Notes: generated by a model not told the origin, from the letters alone. 40,339 nucleotides of DNA from Arthrobacter sp. Leaf337 (GCF_001423745.1 NZ_LMPC01000016.1:1-40339), one strand, 5' to 3'; positions 30,710-40,137 are shown, counted from the stretch's first letter. A program made the numbers and translations.

Positions 30710-32188
30710 TTACGACGCCGGACCGGCACCTACGCCGGCTTCCTCCGCCGCCGTTCGTTCCTTCGCGGTTCCAGCTCGCGTTGCTTCTTCTGCCGTTACT
30801 TCTGCTGCGATGGCCTCTTCCGTTCCGGCGCCGGTGGCGCCGAGACCCTTGCGGTAGCGCCAGACGCCGACCCCCACCACCACGGCCGCCAGTGCCAGTG
30901 AGAGCAGCAGCGACTCCCGGGTGGACTCCAGGATCACCATGCCGATCAGCAGCGCGACGATGCTGGCAATGGCTACCCAGGTCAGGTATGGGAAGAGCCA
31001 CATCTTGAGGGCCAGGTCCTTGGCGGCGGCACCCATGCGCCGGCGGAGGATCAGCTGTGAAGCCGCGATGACCAGCCAGACAAACAGCGCGATCGCACCC
31101 GAGGTGTTGACGAGGAACAGGAACACGGTGTCCGGCGCGATGTAGTTCAGGCCAACGGTGATGAAGCCCACCACGGTTGAGGCCAGCACGGCTGCGGCCG
31201 GGACGCCGCGCTTGGAAATCTTCGTCCATGCCCGCGGTGCGTCACCGCGGCGGGAAAGTGAGAACAGCATGCGGCTGGCCGTGTAGAGCCCGGAGTTCAG
31301 GCAGGACAGCACCGAAGTCAGCACCACGATGTCCATGATGGTGCCGGCGCCGGGAATCCCGAAGAGTTCGATCACTGCGACGTAGGGGCTCTTCGCCACT
31401 GAGGCGGAGTTCCACGGAAGCAGTGTGACCACAATGGCGATGGAGCCGATGTAGAACACCAGGATGCGCCACACAGTGGACTTCACGGCCTTCTTGACGG
31501 CGTCCACCGGATTCTCGGATTCGCCGGCTGCGATAGTGGCAATTTCAGCGCCGAAGAACGAGAACACCACCACCAGGATGCCGGCGAGGACCGCACCCGG
31601 GCCGTTGGGCAGGAAGCCGCCGTTATTGACCAGGTTGTCCAGCCCGGGGGCGGGAACTCCCGGAATGAGGCCCAGGATGGCGGCCGCGCCGAAGAGCAGG
31701 AACAGCACGATGGCAGCCACCTTGATGGAGGCAAACCAGAATTCGAATTCACCGTACGATTTCACCGATCCCAGATTGGTGAGCGTCAGCAGCACCATAA
31801 GCACGAGCGCCCATATCCATTGGTCGATGCCGGGAACCCAGCGGTGCATGATGGCGGCACCGGCCGTGGCTTCGATTCCGAGGACAATGATCCAGAACCA
31901 CGCGTACAGCCAGCCGATGCTGAAGCCGGCCCACCGGCCAAGGGCCTTATCTGCGTAGGTGGAGAACGATCCGGTTTCGGGGTTGGCTGCTGCCATTTCG
32001 CCGAGCATCCGCATCACCAGGATCACGACGATTCCTGCGGCCATGTAGGCGAGCAGAATGCCGGGGCCGGCCTGCTGGATGGCAGCACCGGAACCCACAA
32101 AGAGTCCGGCTCCGATCACGCCGGCAATGGCGATCATGGAAAGGTGCCTTGGTTTCAGGGACTTGGAGAGCTGTTGGTCAGCGTGCAT
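30710..32188 (-). CDS. APC-superfamily amino-acid permease
   Basis: A 492-residue twelve-helix permease of the amino-acid transporter (GabP/AnsP/CycA) family. The start ATG 32188 gives MHADQQLSKSLKPRHLSMIAIAGVIGAGLFVGSG, in which the GxIGxGLF helix-break motif binds substrate backbone. ETGSFSTYADKALGRWAGFSIGWLYW-type residues follow in TM3. The C-terminal 50 residues after TM12 are an unusual Glu/Ala/Thr/Arg-rich tail (AEEATRAGTAKERTAAEE) absent from most family members. It probably imports an amino acid or GABA by proton symport. It is a single gene behind a 228-bp gap with no clear regulator site. Confidence 0.92.
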   Translation of the reverse strand: MHADQQLSKSLKPRHLSMIAIAGVIGAGLFVGSGAAIQQAGPGILLAYMAAGIVVILVMRMLGEMAAANPETGSFSTYADKALGRWAGFSIGWLYAWFWIIVLGIEATAGAAIMHRWVPGIDQWIWALVLMVLLTLTNLGSVKSYGEFEFWFASIKVAAIVLFLLFGAAAILGLIPGVPAPGLDNLVNNGGFLPNGPGAVLAGILVVVFSFFGAEIATIAAGESENPVDAVKKAVKSTVWRILVFYIGSIAIVVTLLPWNSASVAKSPYVAVIELFGIPGAGTIMDIVVLTSVLSCLNSGLYTASRMLFSLSRRGDAPRAWTKISKRGVPAAAVLASTVVGFITVGLNYIAPDTVFLFLVNTSGAIALFVWLVIAASQLILRRRMGAAAKDLALKMWLFPYLTWVAIASIVALLIGMVILESTRESLLLSLALAAVVVGVGVWRYRKGLGATGAGTEEAIAAEVTAEEATRAGTAKERTAAEEAGVGAGPAS

Positions 32189-32416
32189 GGAAGCGCCGTC
32201 CTTCGTTGAGGGTGTGGGCCCCGGACGGACACGGATTCCGTGTGTCAGGCCACATTTCTTTTTCACCCTAGACCTGATGCCGGAGGACAGATCTTGTGCA
32301 GTCGAACATTTTAACGGCTCCCGAAAAGGAGCTTCCCACAATGCAGAGCATCAATGGTCAACAAAAGTGACTTTACGAGCAACTTTGAAATGTGCTCGAA
32401 ATCTACCTCTGAGTAG

Positions 32417-33217
32417 CTAATAGTCCGGATTGCTGGGCACCACCAACCCTGTCTCATAGGCGTAAACCACGGCCTGCACCCTGTCCCGGAGGTGCAGTTT
32501 GGCGAGGATCCGGCGCACGTGCGTTTTTACCGTGGCCTCGGACAGGAAGAACCTGTGGGCAATCTCGGCGTTGGACAGTCCCTCGGCCATGGCCCCCAGC
32601 ATTTCCCTTTCGCGCGGTGTCAGGGCTTCCAGCAACGGGTCCTTTTGCTGCTCTTCGCCATGCGGATGCCTGCCTTTGCCGACTGCCGGCACAGAGGCGG
32701 TTCGTTGCCCGCCAGCCGCAGAGTTCGCGGTAGCCACCGAGTGTCCGGTGACCGCAAAGTGTCCGGGGACGGCGGGATGGTCTCCGCGGACATAGGCTTC
32801 CAGCAGGCGGCGCGTGACGCGGGGGGCCACCACGGCATCGCCGCTCGCCACGACCCGCACGGCGCTAACCAGTTCAGCAGGGGCCACGTCCTTAAGCAGG
32901 AATGCCGAAGCACCCGCCTGCAGGCCGGCAAAGGCGTATTCATCGAGGTCGAAGGTGGTCAGGATGATCACCTTCGCGGAGGACCCCGAAGAGGCCACCG
33001 CCCGGGTCGCTTCGATGCCGTCAAATACCGGCATCCGAACGTCCATCAGCACCACGTCGGGGTTCACCTCCCTGACCTGCCGGATTGCCTCCGCCCCATC
33101 GGAGGCTTCGCCCACCACCCGAAGGTCATCCTCGCCCTCAAGGATCAGCCGGAAGCCCATCCTCAGCAGGGGCTGATCGTCCACTAGCAGGACTGTTATC
33201 GGTGCATAGCCATTCAT
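32417..33217 (-). CDS. LuxR/NarL-type response regulator
   Basis: A 266-residue response regulator. The receiver (about 7-125) has DD13-14, phospho-acceptor D59 in VVLMDVRMP, Thr in ILTTFD and Lys109 in LLKD. The DNA-binding HTH (about 198-260) reads [43 protein letters not shown]. The linker (about 143-196) is roughly 40 residues longer than usual and has a near-repeat ([13 protein letters not shown]). The ATG at 33217 overlaps the kinase stop as ATGA, with AAGGAA upstream. It is the last gene of the ABC-kinase operon, and probably binds the three TCAGGG repeats upstream of that operon. Confidence 0.95.
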   Translation of the reverse strand: MNGYAPITVLLVDDQPLLRMGFRLILEGEDDLRVVGEASDGAEAIRQVREVNPDVVLMDVRMPVFDGIEATRAVASSGSSAKVIILTTFDLDEYAFAGLQAGASAFLLKDVAPAELVSAVRVVASGDAVVAPRVTRRLLEAYVRGDHPAVPGHFAVTGHSVATANSAAGGQRTASVPAVGKGRHPHGEEQQKDPLLEALTPREREMLGAMAEGLSNAEIAHRFFLSEATVKTHVRRILAKLHLRDRVQAVVYAYETGLVVPSNPDY

Positions 33218-34542
33218 GTTTTTCCTTGGTCCCCATTCCAATTCAACACTGCCCGGACGCGCCATCCGCCACCGGCCGGGCGTCCGGCTTCCACCGTACC
33301 GTCGTAAATCCCGGCCCGCTCGCGCATTCCCGTCAAGCCCTGCCCGGACCCCAGGGGCCGCGCCCCGCCTGCCGCTGCCACCGGTGCGGCAGCGGCCGCG
33401 TGACCCACGATGCCTTTGCCGTCATCGAGCACTTCAATGGTGACCGTACCGTCAGTGCGCGCCATATTCACATCCACTCGGCCCAGCGCCCTGCCGTAGC
33501 GGAGGACGTTCGTGAGCGATTCCTGCACAATCCGGTAGACGGTCAGTTGGAAGGCCGCGTCCTCAGGCAGGGCAGGTCCTGTGTGCGAGTAATGCAGCGG
33601 CAGCCCCGCAGTGCGGAAGCCCTCCAGGAGTTTGGCCAGGCTGTTTCCTGCGCTCAGCGGCTGCCGGGGAGCCTGGCCTGCCGGTGATTCGTCACGCAGG
33701 ACGCCCAGCACGCGCCGCATGTCCGCCAGAGCCGTTCGCCCGGTCCGTGAAATCTCCGCCAGGACCTCGGCGGCGCGGTCCGGACTCTTCCTGACCACAA
33801 CTGCGGCGCCGTCGGACAAGGTGAGCATCACCGTCAGGGAGTGCGCCACGACGTCGTGCATCTCCCTGGCGATCCGGTTGCGTTCGGTGACGGAGCCCAG
33901 TTCGGCGGTCCGGGCCGCCCACGCGGCGATTTCCTGTTCGTGTTCCTGTCGCTGCCGGACGGAGATGCCGATTCCGGTGGCGATGATGTTGGACAGCGTG
34001 ATGGTGATGCCGGCAACGATTCCAAACACCAGCTGCGAATTCTCCGGCGCCGCCGGGCCGCCGCTGGGAAGGGCACGTTCCAGCGGGCCTACGAGGGTCA
34101 GGAAGTACAGCAGGGACAGCGGGGTGTTGGACAATGCCAGGGCGGTGATGGAGAACCTGCGGGGCCGCCGCACTGCCAGCGCATACAAGGCAAACCACAG
34201 TCCCGCGGAAACGTTGGAGCCCCAAGGGTGCAGAAGCGTGATGCCCACTTCCAGCACCGCCACGGTGGCAACAACGGCCACCGGATAAGTCCGGCGGAAA
34301 GAGAGCGCCACCGCGACGGCGGCGAGCAACGCGGTGGCTGCCCAGCCGCCGTCGAGCACGGCGTCCACTGCGGTGGGCGTGACCAGGAGCAGGTAGCACA
34401 GCACCACCACCAAATCCATGGCGCGGGGGTTCCGGTGCAGGTACCGGCGGAGCCTGCCGCGGCGGCGGTCGGCGATTGCGGCAAAGGACGCATCAACCTG
34501 AGTCAGGGCTGATGCGTCCTTGGCCGGTGGTTCTTCGTACAT
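33214..34542 (-). CDS. Sensor histidine kinase (HisKA_3 type)
   Basis: A 442-residue kinase. About four to five helices (42-190) form a membrane sensor without a large external loop, typical of sensors for membrane state or peptide antibiotics. The DHp helix has RNRIAREMHDVVAHSL with phospho-His229. The ATPase part has YRIVQESLTNVLRYG (N box), VLDDGKGI (G1) and GSGQGLTGMRERA (G2). Long Ala/Pro-rich sequence separates G1 and G2. It is the DesK/LiaS-like partner of the downstream LuxR-type regulator (4-bp overlap). The upstream genes are an ABC exporter, so drug or stress detoxification is likely. Confidence 0.95.
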   Translation of the reverse strand: MYEEPPAKDASALTQVDASFAAIADRRRGRLRRYLHRNPRAMDLVVVLCYLLLVTPTAVDAVLDGGWAATALLAAVAVALSFRRTYPVAVVATVAVLEVGITLLHPWGSNVSAGLWFALYALAVRRPRRFSITALALSNTPLSLLYFLTLVGPLERALPSGGPAAPENSQLVFGIVAGITITLSNIIATGIGISVRQRQEHEQEIAAWAARTAELGSVTERNRIAREMHDVVAHSLTVMLTLSDGAAVVVRKSPDRAAEVLAEISRTGRTALADMRRVLGVLRDESPAGQAPRQPLSAGNSLAKLLEGFRTAGLPLHYSHTGPALPEDAAFQLTVYRIVQESLTNVLRYGRALGRVDVNMARTDGTVTIEVLDDGKGIVGHAAAAAPVAAAGGARPLGSGQGLTGMRERAGIYDGTVEAGRPAGGGWRVRAVLNWNGDQGKT

Positions 34543-34580
34543 TTGTTGAGCCTAATCGGCGGTCCGGCCGCCCTGCCCGC

Positions 34581-35507
34581 TCAAACGTCCCGCTTCTTCA
34601 ACAGGACCATGGCTAGGATCGCCGGAACCACCACCCACGCGCCGAGCACCAGGGCAGCCTGCCACGCTTCGAGGTTCCCGTCCACGTGTTCTACGGCGGT
34701 CAGTGGCGTCACAGTGTTGCCCGGAAGGTACTTGCGGGCTTCTTCGAAGAAGTCGCCGGGAATCAGTTGGAAGGCGATCGGCGCCACGAAGAACAGGCCC
34801 ACCAGGCTCATGATCCCGCCCGCGGAATTGCGGATGATGCTGCCCAGGGACATGCCGATGGAGGCAACTGCGGCCACATAGAGGCTGTTGACGATCAACA
34901 GCTTGACGGACTGGGAGCTGGCCAGGTCCAGGCTCAGGCCATAGTTGTCCAGGATCGGAACGGACACCAGGCCGGCAATGAGGGTCGAAACGCCGGTCAG
35001 AACGAAGGACACCACCACTACGACGAGGAACTTCGCCACGAAGGCCGGAATCCTCTTGGGCACGGCCGCGAACGTGGAGCGCGCCATTCCGGTGGTGAAT
35101 TCTGAGCTCATCAGCAGCACGCCCAGGGACCCGAGGATCAGCTGGGCAAAAGCGATACCGGAGGTGGGGGCACTCACCGCGATGTCGCCGCCCTGGGCCG
35201 CCATCTGGGCTGCGGCTTCCGGGTCGGAGGCCATCTGCTCGCGGAACTGGCCGGTGGACCACGCCGCCAGGGCGCCAAAGCCCACCATCACCAGCATGGT
35301 GGAGCCAAGCAGGATCAGCGTGGAGAGCAGGGTGCGGAACTTGATGAATTCCGAGTTCAGCACGCGCAGGAAACTGGGACCGGGACCCGGAGAAGCAGGA
35401 CCGCCGGCTGAGTGGACGGACTGTCCAGAGGGCCCGCCGGCCTGGGGTGCCGCGCCGCCCTGGGCCCTGCGGCCCGAGGGGGTGGGTTCCAAAGTAGTTG
35501 AGCTCAT
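34581..35507 (-). CDS. ABC-2-type transporter permease
   Basis: A 308-residue membrane protein. The first 65 residues are a polar Gly/Pro/Ser-rich cytoplasmic tail. Then come about six helices (LNSEFIKFRTLLSTLILLGSTMLVMVGFGALAAW as the first), with a larger external loop after helix 1 rich in Ala/Gln. GSLGVLLMSSEFTTGMARSTFAAVPKR is typical of ABC-2 permeases of the NatB/BcrB kind. It pairs with the ATPase upstream (3-bp gap). The pair likely exports a hydrophobic or peptide-like compound. The start is ATG 35507. Confidence 0.9.
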   Translation of the reverse strand: MSSTTLEPTPSGRRAQGGAAPQAGGPSGQSVHSAGGPASPGPGPSFLRVLNSEFIKFRTLLSTLILLGSTMLVMVGFGALAAWSTGQFREQMASDPEAAAQMAAQGGDIAVSAPTSGIAFAQLILGSLGVLLMSSEFTTGMARSTFAAVPKRIPAFVAKFLVVVVVSFVLTGVSTLIAGLVSVPILDNYGLSLDLASSQSVKLLIVNSLYVAAVASIGMSLGSIIRNSAGGIMSLVGLFFVAPIAFQLIPGDFFEEARKYLPGNTVTPLTAVEHVDGNLEAWQAALVLGAWVVVPAILAMVLLKKRDV

Positions 35508-35510
35508 GGC

Positions 35511-36455
35511 TTATTTGCCTCCGGTCTGGGCGGGAACGGGGGCTCCCGTGGTGATGAGCGAGTGGTATTCGACTTCGTCCTTGGTCAGCTCCATGTAGGC
35601 CTCTTCGAGGCTTGCCTGGAGCGGGGTGAGTTCGTAGATCATGACGTGGTTGTCCAGGGCGGTCCGGGCGATTTGCCGCGGATCCAGTCCCTTGACCTCC
35701 AGCAGTTCGTGGTCCTGGGCCTCTACCGAAACTCCGGTGCCGGCAAGGAGGTGCATGAGCTGGTCCGGCTCGTCCGTGCGGACGCGGGTACGGCTCGCAC
35801 CCTTGCCGGTGATGATGTCCTTGATGGGGGCGTCCGCGATGATCTTTCCGCGGCCGATCACAATCAGGTGGTCCGCGGTCACGGCCATTTCGCTCATAAG
35901 GTGGCTGGACAGGAAGACAGTCCGGCCCTCCGAGGCCAGGTACTTCACCAGGTTCCGAACCCACACCACGCCCTCCGGGTCCAGCCCGTTGACCGGCTCA
36001 TCCAGGATGATGGTCTGCGGATCTCCCAGCAGTGCCGCGGCAATTCCCAGCCGCTGCCCCATGCCGAGCGAAAAGCCCTTGACCTTCTTTTTGGCGACGT
36101 CGGCCAGTCCGGTCATTTCGATGACCTCATTGACGCGCTTCTTGGGGATGCTGTGGGTGGCGGCCATGGCCAGCAGGTGGTTATAGGCCGAACGGCCCGT
36201 GTGGACCGCCTTGGCGTCCAGCAGGGCGCCCACTTCACGCAGGGGAGCCGCGTGCTTGGTGAACGGAACACCGTTGACGGTGACCGAGCCCGATGTCGGC
36301 GTGTCCAGTCCCATGATCATCCTCATGGTGGTGGATTTACCGGCCCCGTTGGGGCCGAGGAAGCCGGTGACCATGCCGGCCTGGACAGTGAAGTCCACTC
36401 CGCCCACGGCGGTTTTATCGCCATAGACCTTGGACAGGCCTCTTGCTTCAATCAT
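35511..36455 (-). CDS. ABC transporter ATP-binding protein
   Basis: A 314-residue ATPase of the CcmA/BcrA/DrrA drug-export branch. Walker A is GPNGAGKS (34-41), the signature is SLGMGQR (129-135), Walker B is IILDEP (149-154), followed by VNGLDP and H-loop SSHLMSEM. The C-terminal 90 residues are the extra domain usual in this branch. The start ATG 36455 has AAAGGAA about seven bases upstream. It is the first gene of the ATPase-permease-kinase-regulator operon. The 127-bp gap before it contains three CCCTGA repeats (36561-36588) that probably bind the regulator. Confidence 0.95.
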   Translation of the reverse strand: MIEARGLSKVYGDKTAVGGVDFTVQAGMVTGFLGPNGAGKSTTMRMIMGLDTPTSGSVTVNGVPFTKHAAPLREVGALLDAKAVHTGRSAYNHLLAMAATHSIPKKRVNEVIEMTGLADVAKKKVKGFSLGMGQRLGIAAALLGDPQTIILDEPVNGLDPEGVVWVRNLVKYLASEGRTVFLSSHLMSEMAVTADHLIVIGRGKIIADAPIKDIITGKGASRTRVRTDEPDQLMHLLAGTGVSVEAQDHELLEVKGLDPRQIARTALDNHVMIYELTPLQASLEEAYMELTKDEVEYHSLITTGAPVPAQTGGK

Positions 36456-36560
36456 GGAAGCGTTCCTTTGCGTAGCTGCGGATGCGGTGACGGCGTCTGC
36501 ATGCCGCAGATCCGTTCGTACCACCCACGCTACAGACGCAACGTTCCCTTTTCGCCGGTC

Positions 36561-36588
36561 TCAGGGATGATTCAGGGTGGAATCAGGG
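36561..36588 (-). promoter_or_regulatory. Three TCAGGG direct repeats, 11-bp period, upstream of the ABC/two-component operon
   Basis: TCAGGG starts at 36561, 36572 and 36583, so copies lie on one face of the helix. On the transcribed (minus) strand they read CCCTGA. They lie 106-133 bp before the ATPase start. The third copy overlaps the stop codon of the PAP2 gene (36583-36585). There is no good consensus -35 below them, which fits activator-dependent transcription by the operon's own LuxR-type regulator. Confidence 0.6.
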
Positions 36589-38103
36589 TAGTCCCAAGGG
36601 ATGACCATCAGGCGGCGGACAGTAGTAAGTGAGCGCTCCGGGCAACACGGAAAATTCGACCCGGCGCACGCCCGGCAACGCTTCGCCGTCCACGGCCAGG
36701 GCCATGGGGGACTCGGCTGCGTCCACGGTTACCGTGGTGGATTCGCTCAGGTGGGTGATCCGTGACGTCGCCACGGTGCCGGTCAGCACGGACCAGAGCA
36801 GCCGGAGCCGCGCGAAGGACTCATCCGCGGTGATCATCCGCAGGTCCAGCACGCCGTCGTCCATCACCGGCCGCACCAGCGGTGCGTGGTCGCGGGGGTA
36901 GTAGCGGCCGCGACCAATGTAGAGGATCCATAGCTTGTGGCGGACGCCGTTCACAATCATGGTGGTGGGGGTGCCGGCCGCGAACGTCCTGAACATGGCA
37001 GCCACTCCGGCCAGCGGTTTGCCGAGGGCGGGCCGGAGCTGTTCACGCCGCCGGACCAGGTTGGGATAGAGGCCGATGCTTGCCGTATTCAGCATGATCC
37101 GCTCCAGCTTTTCGGGGTTTCCGGCGAGGCCTCGTTCCACGAGGACATGCCCCACATCGGCCCGGGCAGCTGAACCGGCGGACGCCGCCTCCACGGCATC
37201 CTCGAGGGTGGAGGTCCCGGCATCGCGGGCAAAGTGGTTGAGGGTTCCGCCGGGAAGCACCAGTAGAGGGAGGGAATGTTCGACGGCGACCGCCGCGGCG
37301 GTGCCCACGGTTCCGTCGCCGCCCCACACTCCGAGCGCCTTGACTCCCGGCACCTCCACTGCCGCCCTGATCTCGGCGGCTACATCGCCGTCCTCATCTA
37401 TCTCATGTATATGCGCTAGAGGGAATACGTCCTGGAGTGCCTTGACTGTTTCCGGCGCATAGGAGCCGCCCAAAGTATTGACGGCGATGTGCAGGCCTTC
37501 TCCGCCGGGCAGTTGTGCAGCCTGGGCTGCGGCGCGGGTGGTCTCCGGGAACGGCGGGCGGACGGGCCACCACTTGCGGGTGATCATGGCTGCGCCGGCC
37601 CCGATGGCCGACCCGAACAATACATCCGTGGGCCAGTGAGCGCCGGTATGGACCCGGGAGTAGGCAACGCCGGCGGCCAAGGGTGCCAGCGCGGCGCCAA
37701 TGGCAGGCTGCACCAGCCCCACACCCACGGCAAACGCCGCCGCGGACGCCGAATGGCCTGAAGGCATCGATGAGCTGGTGGGCTGCGGGTTGACGAACCG
37801 GAACACGGGAAGATGCTCCGGCAGCGGCCGGGCTCGCGGCAGGAGCGTTTTGAACACGACGTTGGTGACCGCTGATGCGACGCCCTGGGCAATCAGCCCG
37901 TGCAGCGCCGCGCGCCGGGGCTTGCCCGGGATGAGGGCCAGTCCTCCAGCCACCGCGAACCACAGCTTTCCATGGTTCGCGGCCGCCGAGAGCCGGCGGA
38001 ACAGGACGTCGTGGTTTCCGCCAGGCAGATTGGACACGGCCTTGAGCAACTTCCGGTCCAGCCCGGCAAGCAGGCCCGGGCCTTTCCTCAGCATCCTTCG
38101 CAT
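36583..38103 (-). CDS. Fused PAP2 phosphatase and diacylglycerol kinase-like protein
   Basis: A 506-residue two-domain protein. The N-terminal PAP2 domain (about 10-175) is membrane-bound and keeps all three acid phosphatase motifs: K85 with RARP (90-93), PSGH (114-117), and SR149-150 with H156 and D160. The C-terminal half (about 204-500) is a DAGK-like lipid kinase, with GGDGT (261-265) and LPGGTLNHFARD (283-294). Such fusions can move phosphate between lipids such as undecaprenyl or diacylglycerol phosphates, though the substrates are not established here. The stop lies in the third TCAGGG repeat. It is preceded by the MFS gene 64 bp away, with no close operon partner. Confidence 0.93.
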   Translation of the reverse strand: MRRMLRKGPGLLAGLDRKLLKAVSNLPGGNHDVLFRRLSAAANHGKLWFAVAGGLALIPGKPRRAALHGLIAQGVASAVTNVVFKTLLPRARPLPEHLPVFRFVNPQPTSSSMPSGHSASAAAFAVGVGLVQPAIGAALAPLAAGVAYSRVHTGAHWPTDVLFGSAIGAGAAMITRKWWPVRPPFPETTRAAAQAAQLPGGEGLHIAVNTLGGSYAPETVKALQDVFPLAHIHEIDEDGDVAAEIRAAVEVPGVKALGVWGGDGTVGTAAAVAVEHSLPLLVLPGGTLNHFARDAGTSTLEDAVEAASAGSAARADVGHVLVERGLAGNPEKLERIMLNTASIGLYPNLVRRREQLRPALGKPLAGVAAMFRTFAAGTPTTMIVNGVRHKLWILYIGRGRYYPRDHAPLVRPVMDDGVLDLRMITADESFARLRLLWSVLTGTVATSRITHLSESTTVTVDAAESPMALAVDGEALPGVRRVEFSVLPGALTYYCPPPDGHPLGLP

Positions 38104-38167
38104 TTCCCCACCCTACCGCCGACCCTGCGGATCACTGGGTTGGCTGCCGGGGTGGCTGCGGCGGGTG

Positions 38168-39370
38168 CTAGTCGTTGCGGAGCGGCGCACCAGGCAAGGG
38201 CTTCGCCGCGCCGGCGAGAAGGAGCGCCACGAGGATGGGCACCATGATGGCGAGCAGGGCGAGATGGATCCCGGTGAGGTCACCCAGGTAACCGAGGAGC
38301 GGCGGTCCGGCCAGGAAGGAGATGTAGCCCAGCGTGGACACGACCGACACCCGGGCAGCAGCCTTCTTGGGATCGTCTGCCGCGGCGGACATGCCCATCG
38401 GGAAGGCCAGCGCCGCGCCGATTCCCCACAGTGCCGCTCCCGCCGTCGCAAGCCACACGTTACCCGCCAGGACGAAAAGGCCAAGTCCCGCGGCCGCCGC
38501 GGCCATACTGGCCCGCAGTACGGCAACACGGCCGTACTTGTCGATCACGAACCCGCCGCAGAACCGCATCGCCGTCATGGCCAGGACAAAGACTGCGAAC
38601 ATCAGTGCGCCGGTGGATTCGCTGGTGCCGAGACCGTCCACGGAGGCTTTGGCGATCCAGTCATTCCCGGCCCCTTCAGTGAGGGTAGCGCCAAGGACCA
38701 CAACGCCAATCAAGAGTGTGCGGCTGTCGCGCCAGGCGGAGTCACCCTTCTGTGCTGCTGCGTCCCCGCTGGAATGGACCTCGGCGGCGATATGCGGCAG
38801 GAAGTAGCGGGGGGCCACCATGGTGAGCACCGCCACGACGGCGGCGATGACCAGGAGGTGGGCAGGCAGCCCCACACCGAGTCCGGAGAGGCCGGCGCCG
38901 ATCAGGGCGCCCACAAAGGCTCCGCCGCTGAAAGCCGCGTGGAACTGCGGCATGATGGTGCGCTTGAGCCGGTGTTCGACGTCGGCCCCTTCAATGTTCT
39001 GGGAAACGTCCCACAGTCCCACGCCAATTCCAAAGAAGAACAAGGCCACGGCCGTGCCGGGCACCGACTCGGCCGTCAGCGAAAGGGCGATGCCCACCCC
39101 GGCCAGCGCTGCCAGCAGCCCGCTGGCGCGGACGGCGTTGGCGGTACCGATCCGTCCCACCACCCACCCTGCCGTGGGAAGGGCGATCAACGAACCGACC
39201 GCCGTGCAGAGAAGCAGCGTTCCCATCTGCCCGGAGGTCACGTGCAGGATTTCGGTGACGGCGGGGATGCGTGCTGCCCAGCTGGCAAACACGAGCCCGT
39301 TGATCCCGAACACGAGGAACGTGGCGGCGGCCGCGGCGTTCAGCTTCTGGGTGGAGACGGCGATGCTCAT
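38168..39370 (-). CDS. MFS transporter
   Basis: A 400-residue protein with twelve helices in two halves. N-terminal markers are FLVFGINGLVFASWAARIPAV and GWVVGRIGTANAVRASG (the loop 2-3 motif); the second half has FVIDKYGRVAVLRAS, the matching repeat. The ATG 39370 overlaps the DeoR stop as ATGA, so the two are translated together. The sequence style (YbjJ/FucP-like) fits a sugar or sugar-derivative importer or exporter, but the substrate is not clear. A DeoR-type regulator as partner supports a carbohydrate role. Confidence 0.9.
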   Translation of the reverse strand: MSIAVSTQKLNAAAAATFLVFGINGLVFASWAARIPAVTEILHVTSGQMGTLLLCTAVGSLIALPTAGWVVGRIGTANAVRASGLLAALAGVGIALSLTAESVPGTAVALFFFGIGVGLWDVSQNIEGADVEHRLKRTIMPQFHAAFSGGAFVGALIGAGLSGLGVGLPAHLLVIAAVVAVLTMVAPRYFLPHIAAEVHSSGDAAAQKGDSAWRDSRTLLIGVVVLGATLTEGAGNDWIAKASVDGLGTSESTGALMFAVFVLAMTAMRFCGGFVIDKYGRVAVLRASMAAAAAGLGLFVLAGNVWLATAGAALWGIGAALAFPMGMSAAADDPKKAAARVSVVSTLGYISFLAGPPLLGYLGDLTGIHLALLAIMVPILVALLLAGAAKPLPGAPLRND

Positions 39371-40137
39371 ACGTTCACTACTTTCACAGAGTGTTTTCCA
39401 AGTTGCGTGAGTTCCTGCGGGCTGAACACCCGGTCCGTGACGATGACGTCCACGGCTTCCAGCGCTGCTACCAGTGCCACGGCGGCAGCGTTCCATTTGG
39501 AGCCTGCGCAGGCTGCTATTACGCGGCCGGCGGATTCGAGTCCGGCGCGCTTGACGGCGGCATCGTCGAGGTCGTGCGCCAGCAGTCCGTCTTTGAGGTT
39601 TACTGCGCAGGGCGTCACCACGGCGGTATCAAAACGAAGGGAGCGGATGTTGGCCTCGGCCAGCGGGCCCCGGAAGCACAGCTCGCCGGGGATCAGGCTT
39701 CCGCCCGGCACCAGCAGGGCGGGACGGTGTCCGGCCTGGCCTTCCGCGGTCAAGGCGTTGAGGGCGGGCAGAGACATGGGCATCAGCGTCAGTTCACGTT
39801 GCCGCAGGTGACGGGCGATCCCGGTGGCGGTGGTTCCGCTGTCGAGCCACACATGTTCGCGGTCCTGCAGCAGGCCTGCCACGCCTGCGGCGATCCGGAC
39901 TTTGACGTCCTGTTCTTCCAGTTCCCGCTGCCCGTAACCGGGATTCTCGCCGCGGAGCACCAGGCTCTTCGCCCCGCCGTGCACCCGCCGAAGTACGCCG
40001 TGGATGGCCAGAACATCCAGGTCGCGGCGGATGGTGGCGCCGGACGCTCCGCACTCGGCCATCAGCTCGTCCACGGTCACCTCTTCACGGCTCCGCAGCA
40101 ATTCACCGATTAACCGGTGCCGCTCTTCAGTCCTCAT
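39367..40137 (-). CDS. DeoR/GlpR-family transcriptional regulator
   Basis: A 256-residue regulator with the start chosen at ATG 40137 (MRTEERHRLIGELLRSREEVTVDELMAECGASGATIRRDLDVLA), which gives the DeoR helix-turn-helix directly. The frame can extend to GTG 40164, but that would place the start inside a palindrome. The C-terminal sensor (about 80-245) has VWLDSGTTATGIARHL, a typical D-S-G-T-T sugar-phosphate-binding loop, and the end ASKVIVVTDRVFSP type (here VDVIVTDRVFSPQELTQLG). The ligand is probably a sugar phosphate. It is the first gene of a two-gene operon with the MFS gene and likely represses itself through the palindrome at 40159-40183. Confidence 0.95.
   Translation of the reverse strand: MRTEERHRLIGELLRSREEVTVDELMAECGASGATIRRDLDVLAIHGVLRRVHGGAKSLVLRGENPGYGQRELEEQDVKVRIAAGVAGLLQDREHVWLDSGTTATGIARHLRQRELTLMPMSLPALNALTAEGQAGHRPALLVPGGSLIPGELCFRGPLAEANIRSLRFDTAVVTPCAVNLKDGLLAHDLDDAAVKRAGLESAGRVIAACAGSKWNAAAVALVAALEAVDVIVTDRVFSPQELTQLGKHSVKVVNV

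Noticed and set aside
32189..32416. Possible riboswitch or regulatory RNA before the amino-acid permease
   Set aside because: Only a 6-bp hairpin (GGCTCC...GGAGC) near 32312 was seen; no known riboswitch core was recognised.
34552..35964. Leftward frame of 470 codons overlapping the ABC genes
   Set aside because: It is a frame shadow of the ABC ATPase and permease and has Arg/Pro/Gly-rich composition without domains.
37700..39811. Long rightward frame of 703 codons opposite the PAP2 and MFS genes
   Set aside because: It runs antisense to two well-supported genes with clear motifs and shows low-complexity Arg/Ala/Gly composition typical of a high-GC shadow frame.
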